A DNA stretch of 18,395 bases from Bacteroidales bacterium UBA1204 (GCA_002310075.1 DBXU01000052.1:16472-34866), one strand, 5' to 3'. Counted from the first letter of the stretch, positions 6,793-12,703 are shown. Numbers and translations are program-made. Notes: generated from the letters alone by a model not told the origin.

Positions 6793-6990
6793 CCATCCGA
6801 TAGGCTCTTAAACGGATAGAGAGAGAAATAATGCGGCTTTGCCGATGCTGGCGCGTTCACGCATCGGAGTCAGAGAAACACTACACACGGCCACGGAGAC
6901 AATACCCTGCAGGCCGCGTTCGACAAAAGTCTGCCAGACGTGCCGCAAAAAAGCCTCGGACATTAGCGGGTTCGACTCCCGCCGGATGGG
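6793..6990 (+). ncRNA. tRNA-like (tmRNA-like) structured RNA candidate
   Basis: The ends fold like a tRNA. CCATCCG (6793-6799) pairs perfectly with CGGATGG (6983-6989) as a 7-bp acceptor stem, leaving G6990 as discriminator. A D-arm-like hairpin has CTCT (6805-6808), a loop with GG (6814-6815) and AGAG (6818-6821). The T-arm is ideal: GCGGG (6966-6970), loop TTCGACT, CCCGC (6978-6982). In place of an anticodon arm there are about 140 bases with a long-range stem TGCGGC (6832-6837) with GCCGCA (6942-6947). That stem encloses hairpins 6842-6848/6861-6867, 6888-6892/6912-6916 and 6929-6932/6936-6939. The layout is that of a tmRNA, but it is much shorter, has A-U rather than G-U at the third acceptor pair, and has no recognisable degron tag. 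CCA is not encoded. An artefact or a known RNA family I do not recognise remains possible. Confidence 0.6.
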
Positions 6991-7006
6991 CAAAACAAAC
7001 AAGACT

Positions 7007-7309
7007 ATGAAAGTATATATCGCTGGCAAAGTATCAGGGCTTCCCACAGGGGAGGTTTTTACGAAGTTCGGACAGGCCGAGTTCTGGCTGAAGCAACAGG
7101 GGCATGAGGTGGTGAACCCCATCAGGCTGTGTTCGGCAAGCTGGGATTGGGGCAAGTGCATGAGGGTGTGCCTGCAAGAGCTGCTGAAGTGCGACACACT
7201 GTGCCTGTTGAGCGACTGGACGGACAGCCCTGGTGCACACATCGAATACTATGTGGCCAGCGTGCTGAAGATGAGGGTGATGTATTACAGAGTGAAACAA
7301 AACAACTAA
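7007..7309 (+). CDS. DUF4406-like (nucleoside deoxyribosyltransferase-like) protein
   Basis: This 100-residue protein begins MKVYIAGKVSGLP and carries VVNP (about 36-39) and SDWTDSPGAHIEYYVAS (about 69-85). This pattern is shared with DUF4406 and nucleoside 2-deoxyribosyltransferase-like proteins, in which the Glu of the last motif is catalytic. The substrate is unknown; phages carry such proteins near nucleotide or base-metabolism genes. The ATG at 7007 is preferred because the open frame upstream runs through the structured RNA and reads as unlikely protein. It starts 16 bases after the tRNA-like element, so both may lie on one transcript. Confidence 0.7.
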   Translation: MKVYIAGKVSGLPTGEVFTKFGQAEFWLKQQGHEVVNPIRLCSASWDWGKCMRVCLQELLKCDTLCLLSDWTDSPGAHIEYYVASVLKMRVMYYRVKQNN

Positions 7310-7321
7310 TACCTAATAATT

Positions 7322-7675
7322 ATGAGCAGATTCAAGTTGAAATTGACCGATGACGAGCTGCGGGTAGTTGGTTCGAGCTGCCTGTATGCTGTCAGGAGAA
7401 ACGGCAAGGTGGGTCACATTGCTACGCTTGCCCTTTTGGAGACCTGTGAACGCCTGTGGGGCCGTATGAGGAACATGTACCGTCCCGACCGGGAGAGCTA
7501 CACGATACGGTTGAGTGCTGAAGAGGTGCAAGCACTCACACAGGAGGTGCTGCCTCACATCGCATCATACGACGAGCCATTTATCCGAGCCATAGGCACC
7601 ACCATACAAGAAGAGCTGGTGCGACAGATGGACCGTGAACTTAACATTTACAATTCGATGCGCTATGGAGCTTAG
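7322..7675 (+). CDS. Hypothetical early protein
   Basis: This 117-residue protein is not recognised. It is mixed charged and probably helical, with no membrane span and no catalytic motif visible. A possible helix-rich segment lies at about residues 25-50. It starts 12 bases after the DUF4406 gene, and its last four codons overlap the start of the DnaA-domain-IV gene by 11 bases, which implies translational coupling in one operon. Confidence 0.7.
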   Translation: MSRFKLKLTDDELRVVGSSCLYAVRRNGKVGHIATLALLETCERLWGRMRNMYRPDRESYTIRLSAEEVQALTQEVLPHIASYDEPFIRAIGTTIQEELVRQMDRELNIYNSMRYGA

Positions 7676-7976
7676 TGAGCTGCGGTTGTTATACTGCGTG
7701 ATGGTTGATTACTACGGCATGAATTTCCGCTCGAAGAGCCGCAAGAGACCTGTAGCCGACTGCAAGTCGATGTTTGCCTACATTGCCAGAAAACGTGGTG
7801 CAATGTTAATGGATATAGCGCAGTATATGGGCTGGATGGACCATTCGACGGCCATATTTGCCGTAAGGAAGATGGAGAATTTAATGTCCATTTATCCTGA
7901 GTTTAAAAAGCAGTACAACGACATTGTGGATGAATACGAGTTCAGACAGGCGGTAGGCATATTCGCCGAGTGCTAA
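7665..7976 (+). CDS. DnaA domain-IV-like DNA-binding protein
   Basis: This 103-residue protein resembles only the DNA-binding domain IV of DnaA: a basic RKRPVADCKSMFAYIARKRG helix region (about 26-45) followed by IAQYMGWMDHSTAIFAVRKM (about 51-70). The latter matches the DnaA signature with DHST in the recognition helix. There is no AAA+ ATPase part. The start at 7665 is chosen because the motif-bearing frame has no need for the extra upstream residues, and it overlaps the preceding gene. Roles could be a DnaA-box-binding transcription factor, a middle/late activator in place of Mu Mor, or a competitor of host DnaA. It is the last gene before the early terminator. Confidence 0.75.
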   Translation: MELSELRLLYCVMVDYYGMNFRSKSRKRPVADCKSMFAYIARKRGAMLMDIAQYMGWMDHSTAIFAVRKMENLMSIYPEFKKQYNDIVDEYEFRQAVGIFAEC

Positions 7977-8006
7977 ACCAAGTAAGTTATTCACATTTTG
8001 ACCGTA

Positions 8007-8032
8007 ACGCCCGCAAAACAGCGGGCGTTTTT
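8007..8032 (+). terminator. Rho-independent terminator of the early operon
   Basis: ACGCCCGC (8007-8014) pairs perfectly with GCGGGCGT (8021-8028) around loop AAAACA, followed by T residues to 8032. It lies 30 bases after the DnaA-domain-IV gene and closes the early rightward operon. On the opposite strand there is no T-tract, so leftward late transcripts would not stop here. Confidence 0.85.
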
Positions 8033-8033
8033 A

Positions 8034-8041
8034 TATTTTTG
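8034..8041 (+). promoter_or_regulatory. Candidate middle promoter -7 box without -33 box
   Basis: TATTTTTG (8034-8041) is a perfect TAnnTTTG match followed by CGGG. No TTTG sits at the right distance upstream; the terminator hairpin occupies that place. The late rightward promoter at 14340-14347 has the same TTTGCGGG context and also lacks a -33 box, suggesting activator-dependent promoters. The start would be near 8048. Confidence 0.5.
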
Positions 8042-8054
8042 CGGGACCTGAGTT

Positions 8055-8324
8055 ATGCACGCAAATATCCAAAAGAAAGCTATGTTAGTGAAGCGGATGG
8101 TGGATGAGTTCTACCAGCCGCAGAGTCATGTTGGGTGTATGAGAGACATATACCGTCATAAGGTGGTGAAGGTTTATCCGATGAGCGAGGTGACCTTTTA
8201 CCGCTACATGCGCTATGCCGTAGCCGTTGACGGCTACATCGGTAACGGGAGCAATCGTACGGAACGAGAACGTCGCATGCCCGGTTGTAATAAGGTGGCC
8301 GAGAATCAGCTTTCGCTGTTTTGA
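8055..8324 (+). CDS. Small protein ending in a QLSLF clamp-binding motif
   Basis: This 89-residue basic protein stands alone between the early terminator and the convergent late genes. Residues 43-54 (YPMSEVTFYRYM) could be a helix-turn-helix. The last five residues are QLSLF, exactly the bacterial beta-clamp-binding consensus QL(S/D)LF, exposed at the C-terminus. This suggests contact with the host replication clamp, possibly during replicative transposition, but a chance match is possible. A second in-frame ATG at 8082 is an alternative start and fits better if transcription begins near 8048. Its 3' end overlaps the convergent gene at 8306-8324. Confidence 0.65.
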   Translation: MHANIQKKAMLVKRMVDEFYQPQSHVGCMRDIYRHKVVKVYPMSEVTFYRYMRYAVAVDGYIGNGSNRTERERRMPGCNKVAENQLSLF

Positions 8325-8866
8325 CCGTTTTCTTCGTCTGAAGTTTCATCAGTGCCTTCGTCTGTTTCTTCAGTCGTATCAGCAATGATTTCCTTATGTT
8401 CGTAGAGCGAAGCCTGTACCGTGGTTTTGCCAGATTCGATGAGCGGTACCGTGAATGAGGTGCGGTAGGTCATGGCATACACCTCGTAGTTGTCGTTGAT
8501 GAAGACTTTGCGGAGGTTGGTGCGCATGAGAGGCGAGAACTTGCCTTCGCTGGTGAAGTGCTGCAGCTGCTGGTGGATTTCGTCAAGCAGGTCGATGGTG
8601 GCATAGGCGTTTGCTCGCTTGGCAGCCGCTACGGCAGCTGATGAGCGCTGCAGGTTGATGTTGGCCACCGTGACAGTTATGTCGGCATCGGCACGCTGGG
8701 CACCGCGTCCCATCTGGGCGTAGTTGACCTGTTCGACATCGAGAAGTACAGCCGGCCATTGCACCGGTGGCTGTTCGTACTGGAGTTGTCCCCAGTCTTT
8801 GTCGATGTAGTTGATGGTGTTGATTGTAGCGAGCTTGTTTTGGATTGAAAGAAAGATGGATTTCAT
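8306..8866 (-). CDS. Probable head-tail connector or tail-terminator protein
   Basis: This 186-residue protein is the last gene of the leftward late block. It has an early WPAVLLDVEQVNY segment (about 37-49), a QRADADITVTVAN beta-strand segment (about 57-69) and a strongly acidic tail after about 165. In Mu-like Bacteroides prophages a protein of this size follows the gpG-like gene and is probably a tail-completion component. The assignment rests mostly on position and size. It starts six bases after the gpG-like stop codon and overlaps the 3' end of the opposite gene by 19 bases. Confidence 0.55.
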   Translation of the reverse strand: MKSIFLSIQNKLATINTINYIDKDWGQLQYEQPPVQWPAVLLDVEQVNYAQMGRGAQRADADITVTVANINLQRSSAAVAAAKRANAYATIDLLDEIHQQLQHFTSEGKFSPLMRTNLRKVFINDNYEVYAMTYRTSFTVPLIESGKTTVQASLYEHKEIIADTTEETDEGTDETSDEENGQNSES

Positions 8867-8871
8867 AAAGG

Positions 8872-9330
8872 TTACTTTTTGGTGATATTGCTAAGGTATT
8901 GGTTGATGTTGTCGGTTATGATGGTTTCGATAGAGCGGCGTACTTCGGGGCTGTCGCCGATGTACTGGCGGCGTGGAATGTGGATTTTGGAGCCGATTTT
9001 TTTGAGGGCGAGGTATTTGTACTGTTCCTGTCCTGTTTTCTTGAACATGGCCCAGAAGTATTTGCGCATCTGGGCTGTGACGGTGATGTCGCCGCCTTCG
9101 TTGTGGATTGCGGAGTAGGGTTCGGAGGATGTGAATGTGATGGCATTGCCAGAGATGGTGGCGCGGATGGAGCGGCGAAGCTTGCCGGTCTTGATGAGAT
9201 GTGATGCGCTGCCGTCGCGTTTGGGTGGCCAGGGTTTGGAGAAGAAGCCGCCACGGGAGAAGTTGCGGTCGAACTCGTCAAGGAGTTCGACTTTGGCATC
9301 GCGGAGGATCTTTTGAATGAGCTGGTTCAT
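8872..9330 (-). CDS. Mu gpG-like virion morphogenesis protein
   Basis: This 152-residue protein resembles the phage virion morphogenesis family (Mu gpG, Phage_tail_S). Visible landmarks are KTGKLRRSI (about 47-55), EPYSAIHNEGG (about 69-79) and IHIPRRQYIGDSPEV (about 116-130); the last is the typical C-terminal motif. The family acts in head-tail joining or tail completion. It lies after the MuF gene in the leftward block, matching the Mu order F then G, but separated from it by about 180 noncoding bases, which is unusual in this dense block. Confidence 0.82.
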   Translation of the reverse strand: MNQLIQKILRDAKVELLDEFDRNFSRGGFFSKPWPPKRDGSASHLIKTGKLRRSIRATISGNAITFTSSEPYSAIHNEGGDITVTAQMRKYFWAMFKKTGQEQYKYLALKKIGSKIHIPRRQYIGDSPEVRRSIETIITDNINQYLSNITKK

Positions 9331-9386
9331 GGGATTACGGGGTTACGGGATGTCGGGATGACGATTTTTTTTTGATTTTTTTCACA

Positions 9387-9420
9387 TTTGTGTTGATTGT
9401 ATAATTTTTTTGTATATTTG
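9387..9420 (+). promoter_or_regulatory. Rightward promoter between gpG-like and MuF genes
   Basis: TTTG (9387-9390) and TATATTTG (9413-9420, perfect -7) are separated by 22 bases. The promoter points opposite to the flanking late genes, towards the 3' end of the MuF toxin gene. The start would be near 9427, just before a row of hairpins that ends in a terminator. Confidence 0.55.
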
Positions 9421-9424
9421 CAGC

Positions 9425-9520
9425 ATCTTCTTCGGAAGATCGTCGGGACGCGTTATCCTTGTAGAGGGATGCCAAAACGATGCACCTTCTAAGTAGCATC
9501 CAATCGGATGCTACTTTCTT
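9425..9520 (+). ncRNA. Candidate small RNA next to the toxin module
   Basis: The stretch folds into consecutive hairpins: ATCTTC (9425-9430) with GAAGAT (9435-9440) around a TTCG tetraloop; ATCCTT (9455-9460) with AGGGAT (9465-9470); and the 11-bp terminator hairpin at 9491-9516. It has its own promoter in front and no open frame longer than a few codons. It overlaps the last bases of the oppositely read MuF gene. A C(TTCG)G tetraloop is typical of stable RNAs. Expression is not shown. Confidence 0.5.
9491..9520 (+). terminator. Strong hairpin terminator, rightward
   Basis: AAGTAGCATCC (9491-9501) pairs perfectly with GGATGCTACTT (9506-9516) around AATC, followed by a T-rich run to 9521. The 3' arm contains the stop codon of the MuF gene on the other strand. 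The T-tract lies on the plus strand, so it ends rightward transcripts. Confidence 0.65.
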
Positions 9521-10803
9521 TTGTTATAGTGTGAAATAAAAGAAGCAACATAATCTTTACTTCCTACAAAATCCCTTCTAATAGTTATTATTCGTTTCCC
9601 TTTAAGAATCAACACTTCAATGGCTTTATTATTAGCATTGAAATAATCCTTAATTTCACCAGCAAGCGTTCTCGGATTATAGTCAGTACACATATTCAAC
9701 ACCACACGGCGTGTTTGTCCAATAGATTCTGTAAGACGATTGCTTACGGAGTGTTGACCTGATATGGTTTTCAAATCATAATCCTTAAAAATCCCTTTTC
9801 TAACCACAATATAGTCGGCTGTCCTATCAGAACCAGGATTGGGAAGTAAATACACTTTTGTATGAGGATTATTCGTTAACTTTTGGGCTCCATCAAGTAA
9901 ATTCTTTAAATCATCACCCTTTGCTTGACCTGTCCAAAATACATTTTTCAGATCAGGATGTGGTTTGAATACTTTCATTTCCGTAATGGATTGGAGTTGT
10001 TGATTGTACTCCTTACCTTTCAGTTTGTGCAATTTAGATAATTCAGCAGCAATGTCATTCTTATTGCTGCGCATTCCACACAATACACATTTTGGATTGC
10101 TATTGTCAGGAACTGATAGGTTTCTGGTACAATGAGCACAGTCAGTCTTTTCAATACCTTTATAGTATGGGTGCTTGGGTGGAAATACCTTTTCCTGTTT
10201 GCCGGGGTTGAAGCGGAAGATTTGCTGTTTGGGTTTGGATGTGCAGGCCTCGCCGCGGGCCATGGCTTCTTTGGGGTCGCTTTGGGGGTACTTGCCACGG
10301 CGCACCTGTACGGTGGTGCAGCGGCAGTTCCAGCCGTTGGGCGGCAGGTAGTGGTTCCAGAAGGGGTCGGAAGGCGGCAGTGTGGTTCCATCGAGAGCGG
10401 CGTGCTCTTCACGCACACGGTCGTCACCAGCTGTGCGGTATTGGAGGTCGTAGTCGTCGCCATCGCGCTCCCACTCTTTCCACTTGACAGCCATCTGGGT
10501 GCTCTGCACGGCAAAGTTGTATTCGGCTTGCAGGTAGTTGCGGTTGTAGGTGTTGTCTATCTTCTGAACATCCTGCATGAACTGATTAAAGGGCTTGAAA
10601 CCGCCATCTTCGCCTTTGAGCAGCTGCGATGCCTGAAGCAGTTCGTGGTGGGTTTTGAAGCCGGAGAAGTAGAAGGTGTTTTCTTCGAGGGCTGTTGTGA
10701 GGTCTTGTGGAATTTGATGCGACACGCCCAAGGTGTGCAGCGGCTCGGATAGGACTTCGCTTGTGGCCTTGAGAAGCTCGGCAACAGGTGTGTCGGCCAG
10801 CAT
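9511..10803 (-). CDS. MuF-like head protein with C-terminal toxin-like domain
   Basis: From the first ATG the protein has 430 residues. Residues about 40-170 match the Mu F-like minor head family: ENTFYFSGFKT, IDNTYNRNYLQAEYNFAVQS, LQYRTAGDDRVREEHAALDG and DPFWNHYLPPNGWNCRC. A four-Cys cluster follows (Cys222, 225, 239, 242), probably a zinc knuckle. The rest (about 250-430) is a toxin-like domain with ADYIVVRKGIFKDYDLKTISG, whose Asp330...Asp343-x-Lys345 pattern recalls phage- or CdiA-type nuclease domains. The family is therefore a MuF polymorphic toxin. DNA coding residues after about 215 is much more A/T-rich than the front, indicating domain exchange. The frame is open a further 63 codons upstream to the portal stop without any ATG, GTG or TTG, so the true N-terminus is uncertain. 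Confidence 0.8.
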   Translation of the reverse strand: MLADTPVAELLKATSEVLSEPLHTLGVSHQIPQDLTTALEENTFYFSGFKTHHELLQASQLLKGEDGGFKPFNQFMQDVQKIDNTYNRNYLQAEYNFAVQSTQMAVKWKEWERDGDDYDLQYRTAGDDRVREEHAALDGTTLPPSDPFWNHYLPPNGWNCRCTTVQVRRGKYPQSDPKEAMARGEACTSKPKQQIFRFNPGKQEKVFPPKHPYYKGIEKTDCAHCTRNLSVPDNSNPKCVLCGMRSNKNDIAAELSKLHKLKGKEYNQQLQSITEMKVFKPHPDLKNVFWTGQAKGDDLKNLLDGAQKLTNNPHTKVYLLPNPGSDRTADYIVVRKGIFKDYDLKTISGQHSVSNRLTESIGQTRRVVLNMCTDYNPRTLAGEIKDYFNANNKAIEVLILKGKRIITIRRDFVGSKDYVASFISHYNKRK

Positions 10804-10896
10804 CTCGGGCTTGTATTCGCGGTGACGGTGGATGTAGGCAACAGCCTTTTTAAACGCCTGGGAAACGCGGTTGAAAAGTGGGTTGTTTGAGTGAGG

Positions 10897-10917
10897 TTCC
10901 GCCGCAAAGCGACGGAA
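10897..10917. repeat. Hairpin, copy 3 of TTCCGC...GCGGAA family
   Basis: TTCCGCCGC (10897-10905) pairs with GCGACGGAA (10909-10917) with one C-A mismatch and loop AAA. It is the only copy not clearly between genes: it lies in the open frame that joins the portal stop to the MuF start codon. It shares the flanking GG on the left and TGG on the right with other copies. Confidence 0.6.
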
Positions 10918-10965
10918 TGGAATGTCGTAGAGGCGGTGCAGTGCCAGATGGAAATCGCGGTAGCC

Positions 10966-10998
10966 GGGCGACGGGTGGCCGCCCTTTACACGAAAAAA
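10966..10998 (-). promoter_or_regulatory. Possible programmed -1 frameshift site, portal to MuF
   Basis: On the minus strand the portal ends CGT TTT TTC GTG TAA. The heptamer T TTT TTC (10998-10992) is in the zero frame and is a standard -1 slippery sequence. Seven bases later GGGCG (10984-10980) can pair with CGCCC (10970-10966) as a stimulatory stem. A -1 slip gives CGT GTA AAG, exactly the frame of the MuF gene, which stays open. The product would be a portal-MuF fusion. A homopolymer sequencing error or an independent MuF start are alternatives. Confidence 0.45.
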
Positions 10999-12128
10999 CG
11001 GTCGGATGCAGAGAGGCCTGATTCGAGCGAGAGCTGCTTGTCCTTGACGGGGATGCCGAATTTCTCGGCCAGCCAGTCGTTGTCAACATCCTTGTAGGGC
11101 AGGATGTCCTTTACGAGTTGCCAGGTGCGGTCGGGATCCTCGACGGCGGAGAAACGGAAGCGGCATTTGTGTTCGGGCATCCAGCCGATGGCAGAGAATG
11201 CCGGAAGCACAGTGGTGTTCATGTAGGTTTCGACCATCCGCTTGTCGCTCTCGATGAGGCGGTCGAGCATACCAATGGAGCTTTGCTCTTTGGAGTAGTT
11301 GCCATTTTCGGTGTCCTGTCCGATGATGGCACCGCTGATGAGCATGGAGACCTCGTTGTTGCAGAGGCGAATGAGATTTGAGTACACATCGCCATTGGTG
11401 CTCACGCCCTGGGCAAACTGGAACTCTTCGGTGGTGTCGATGACAAAGGCGGCAGCAGCACCCATGTTGGTGAGCATCTCTTCAGCGCGGGCGAGCATGG
11501 CTTCGTCCTGCGTGTTAGTCTTGACATAGCGCGGAGGTATGCCGAAGATTTCGCAGAGCTCGGACCAGCAGCTTTGCGCGAACTTCTTAAACAGGATGTG
11601 CGGTACAGTCTTGTTGATGATACCGAGCGTGTCGGAATTGAACTCGAGAATCCATTTGCCATATTCGGAAGCTTCGCGATATTCGATGTATGCGGGTTGG
11701 TATGCATCAGGATAGAAACGACCGTGCACTGGGTCGATGTTCTGACGTGGAATGAGGTCGAGCTTGTCGGATCCAGAGAGTTCAACCAGGGAAGAACCAT
11801 ACATTTCGCTGTCGAGAATGGCTTTGAAAAGGTCGAGAATGACCGGGATGGAACGAAGCTGCGCTGTGAGTTCGTCGTTGACGGTTCCATTGTCATCAAC
11901 CAGCTCGAAGGGCGTTGAAATAGTTCGTTCGTGACGGTTGTTGATTTGGGAGGTGAGCAGAGCATCGTCGGCCACCTCTGTAAAAATGTCCTGTAAGAGG
12001 TAGAACTTGGGGTCGCCGGCTAATTGTGCCAGGCGGAGTGCCGCACGCCACTCGGCGATATCTTTGCGGGTTTGCGAGATGGATTTCTTGACCACTCGCT
12101 GTGCCATTGTTGGGGATTTGGCTTTCAT
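10986..12128 (-). CDS. Portal protein, Mu gp29-like (DUF935)
   Basis: This 380-residue protein belongs to the DUF935 portal family, which forms the dodecameric DNA channel at one head vertex. Typical segments are LAGDPKFYLLQDIFTEVADD (about 38-57), INNRHERTISTPFEL (about 63-77) and a C-terminal PYKDVDNDWLAEKFGIP (about 347-363). It is shorter than Mu gp29 (512 residues). The ATG at 12128 is preferred to an upstream TTG. It follows the gp36-like gene and is read with the MuF gene; its last codons hold a T TTT TTC slippery heptamer. A/T-rich tandem repeats fill its leader. Confidence 0.87.
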   Translation of the reverse strand: MKAKSPTMAQRVVKKSISQTRKDIAEWRAALRLAQLAGDPKFYLLQDIFTEVADDALLTSQINNRHERTISTPFELVDDNGTVNDELTAQLRSIPVILDLFKAILDSEMYGSSLVELSGSDKLDLIPRQNIDPVHGRFYPDAYQPAYIEYREASEYGKWILEFNSDTLGIINKTVPHILFKKFAQSCWSELCEIFGIPPRYVKTNTQDEAMLARAEEMLTNMGAAAAFVIDTTEEFQFAQGVSTNGDVYSNLIRLCNNEVSMLISGAIIGQDTENGNYSKEQSSIGMLDRLIESDKRMVETYMNTTVLPAFSAIGWMPEHKCRFRFSAVEDPDRTWQLVKDILPYKDVDNDWLAEKFGIPVKDKQLSLESGLSASDRFFV

Positions 12129-12133
12129 AATGT

Positions 12134-12160
12134 ACAATTTATAATTTACAATTTATAATT
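12134..12160. repeat. A/T-rich 14-bp tandem duplication in portal leader
   Basis: ACAATTTATAATT occurs at 12134-12146 and again at 12148-12160. It lies between the gp36-like stop and the portal start. Such A/T leader duplications recur in this window and probably arise by slippage. Confidence 0.6.
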
Positions 12161-12190
12161 GGAAGACGTGCTATGGTGCGTCTCTACAGA

Positions 12191-12694
12191 CTATTCGTGG
12201 TGGAATTTGGGCCGGGAGACCATGCGGAACGGTTTTGAGGGCGTTGAACTGTCGTCATCACCGGATGGTGTTGGCGAAGGCAGGTCGGAGAGAACGATGC
12301 GGTTCTGGGCGTATTCGCCGAGTCCGGCAATCTTCTCCAATGTTTTGATGGTGCTTTCGTAGCGTTCGCGCACATGGTTGTCGAGCACATCGACATTGGC
12401 GAGCTCGCAGATGTTATAGGCGGCGATTCTCATGCAGAGGCGCATGACAAAGGAGTCGCGATTGGTGCCTGTGGCCGAAAAGATGACATCGGTGTCGTAG
12501 AGTTTCCAGGCGGCGTATTCCTGTTTTGAGAGTCCTGCCGTTTCGCGCCTTGCGTTGGCTGCATCAAAATAGGAACGTACTTCGGTAATGGCGGCGGCAA
12601 TGCCATCTTCGAGAATAGCATCGTTGTTTTCTGCTATCTGGTTGAGCTGGTACTCATAGAGTACGGATTTGAGGTCGGTTTTTGTGATGAACAT
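12191..12694 (-). CDS. Mu gp36-like protein (DUF1320)
   Basis: This 167-residue protein starts MFITKTDLKSVLYEYQL and has EDGIAAAITEVRSYFDA (about 29-45) and a DVIFSATGTNRDSFVMRLCMRIAAYNICE region (about 69-97). This pattern fits DUF1320, the Mu gp36 family, a head or head-tail structural component that may act as a connector. The C-terminal 35 residues are low-complexity and Ser/Pro/Asp-rich. It lies between terminase and portal here, whereas in Mu it follows the capsid genes. Confidence 0.75.
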   Translation of the reverse strand: MFITKTDLKSVLYEYQLNQIAENNDAILEDGIAAAITEVRSYFDAANARRETAGLSKQEYAAWKLYDTDVIFSATGTNRDSFVMRLCMRIAAYNICELANVDVLDNHVRERYESTIKTLEKIAGLGEYAQNRIVLSDLPSPTPSGDDDSSTPSKPFRMVSRPKFHHE

Positions 12695-12703
12695 TTTTGT
12701 ATG

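Noticed and set aside
6793..6990. An ordinary tRNA gene with normal length
   Set aside because: No 5' acceptor partner exists about 75 bases before the T-arm, and no 5-bp anticodon stem with a 7-base loop follows the D-arm.
6839..7006. N-terminal extension of the DUF4406 gene
   Set aside because: The extra 56 residues run through the tRNA-like element, including the T-arm, and the family motif starts right at the ATG at 7007.
8879..9316. Plus-strand open frames over the gpG-like gene
   Set aside because: Antisense to a gene with recognisable gpG motifs; overlapping frames only.
9331..9510. Immunity protein gene for the MuF toxin
   Set aside because: No open frame of useful length is present on either strand in the gap.
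10132..10752. Plus-strand 206-codon open frame over the MuF gene
   Set aside because: Antisense to strongly conserved MuF segments; Gly/Val-rich shadow translation.
10850..11089. Minus-strand open frame bridging portal and MuF in the third frame
   Set aside because: Ser/Arg/Pro-rich out-of-frame translation; does not match the frame of either gene.
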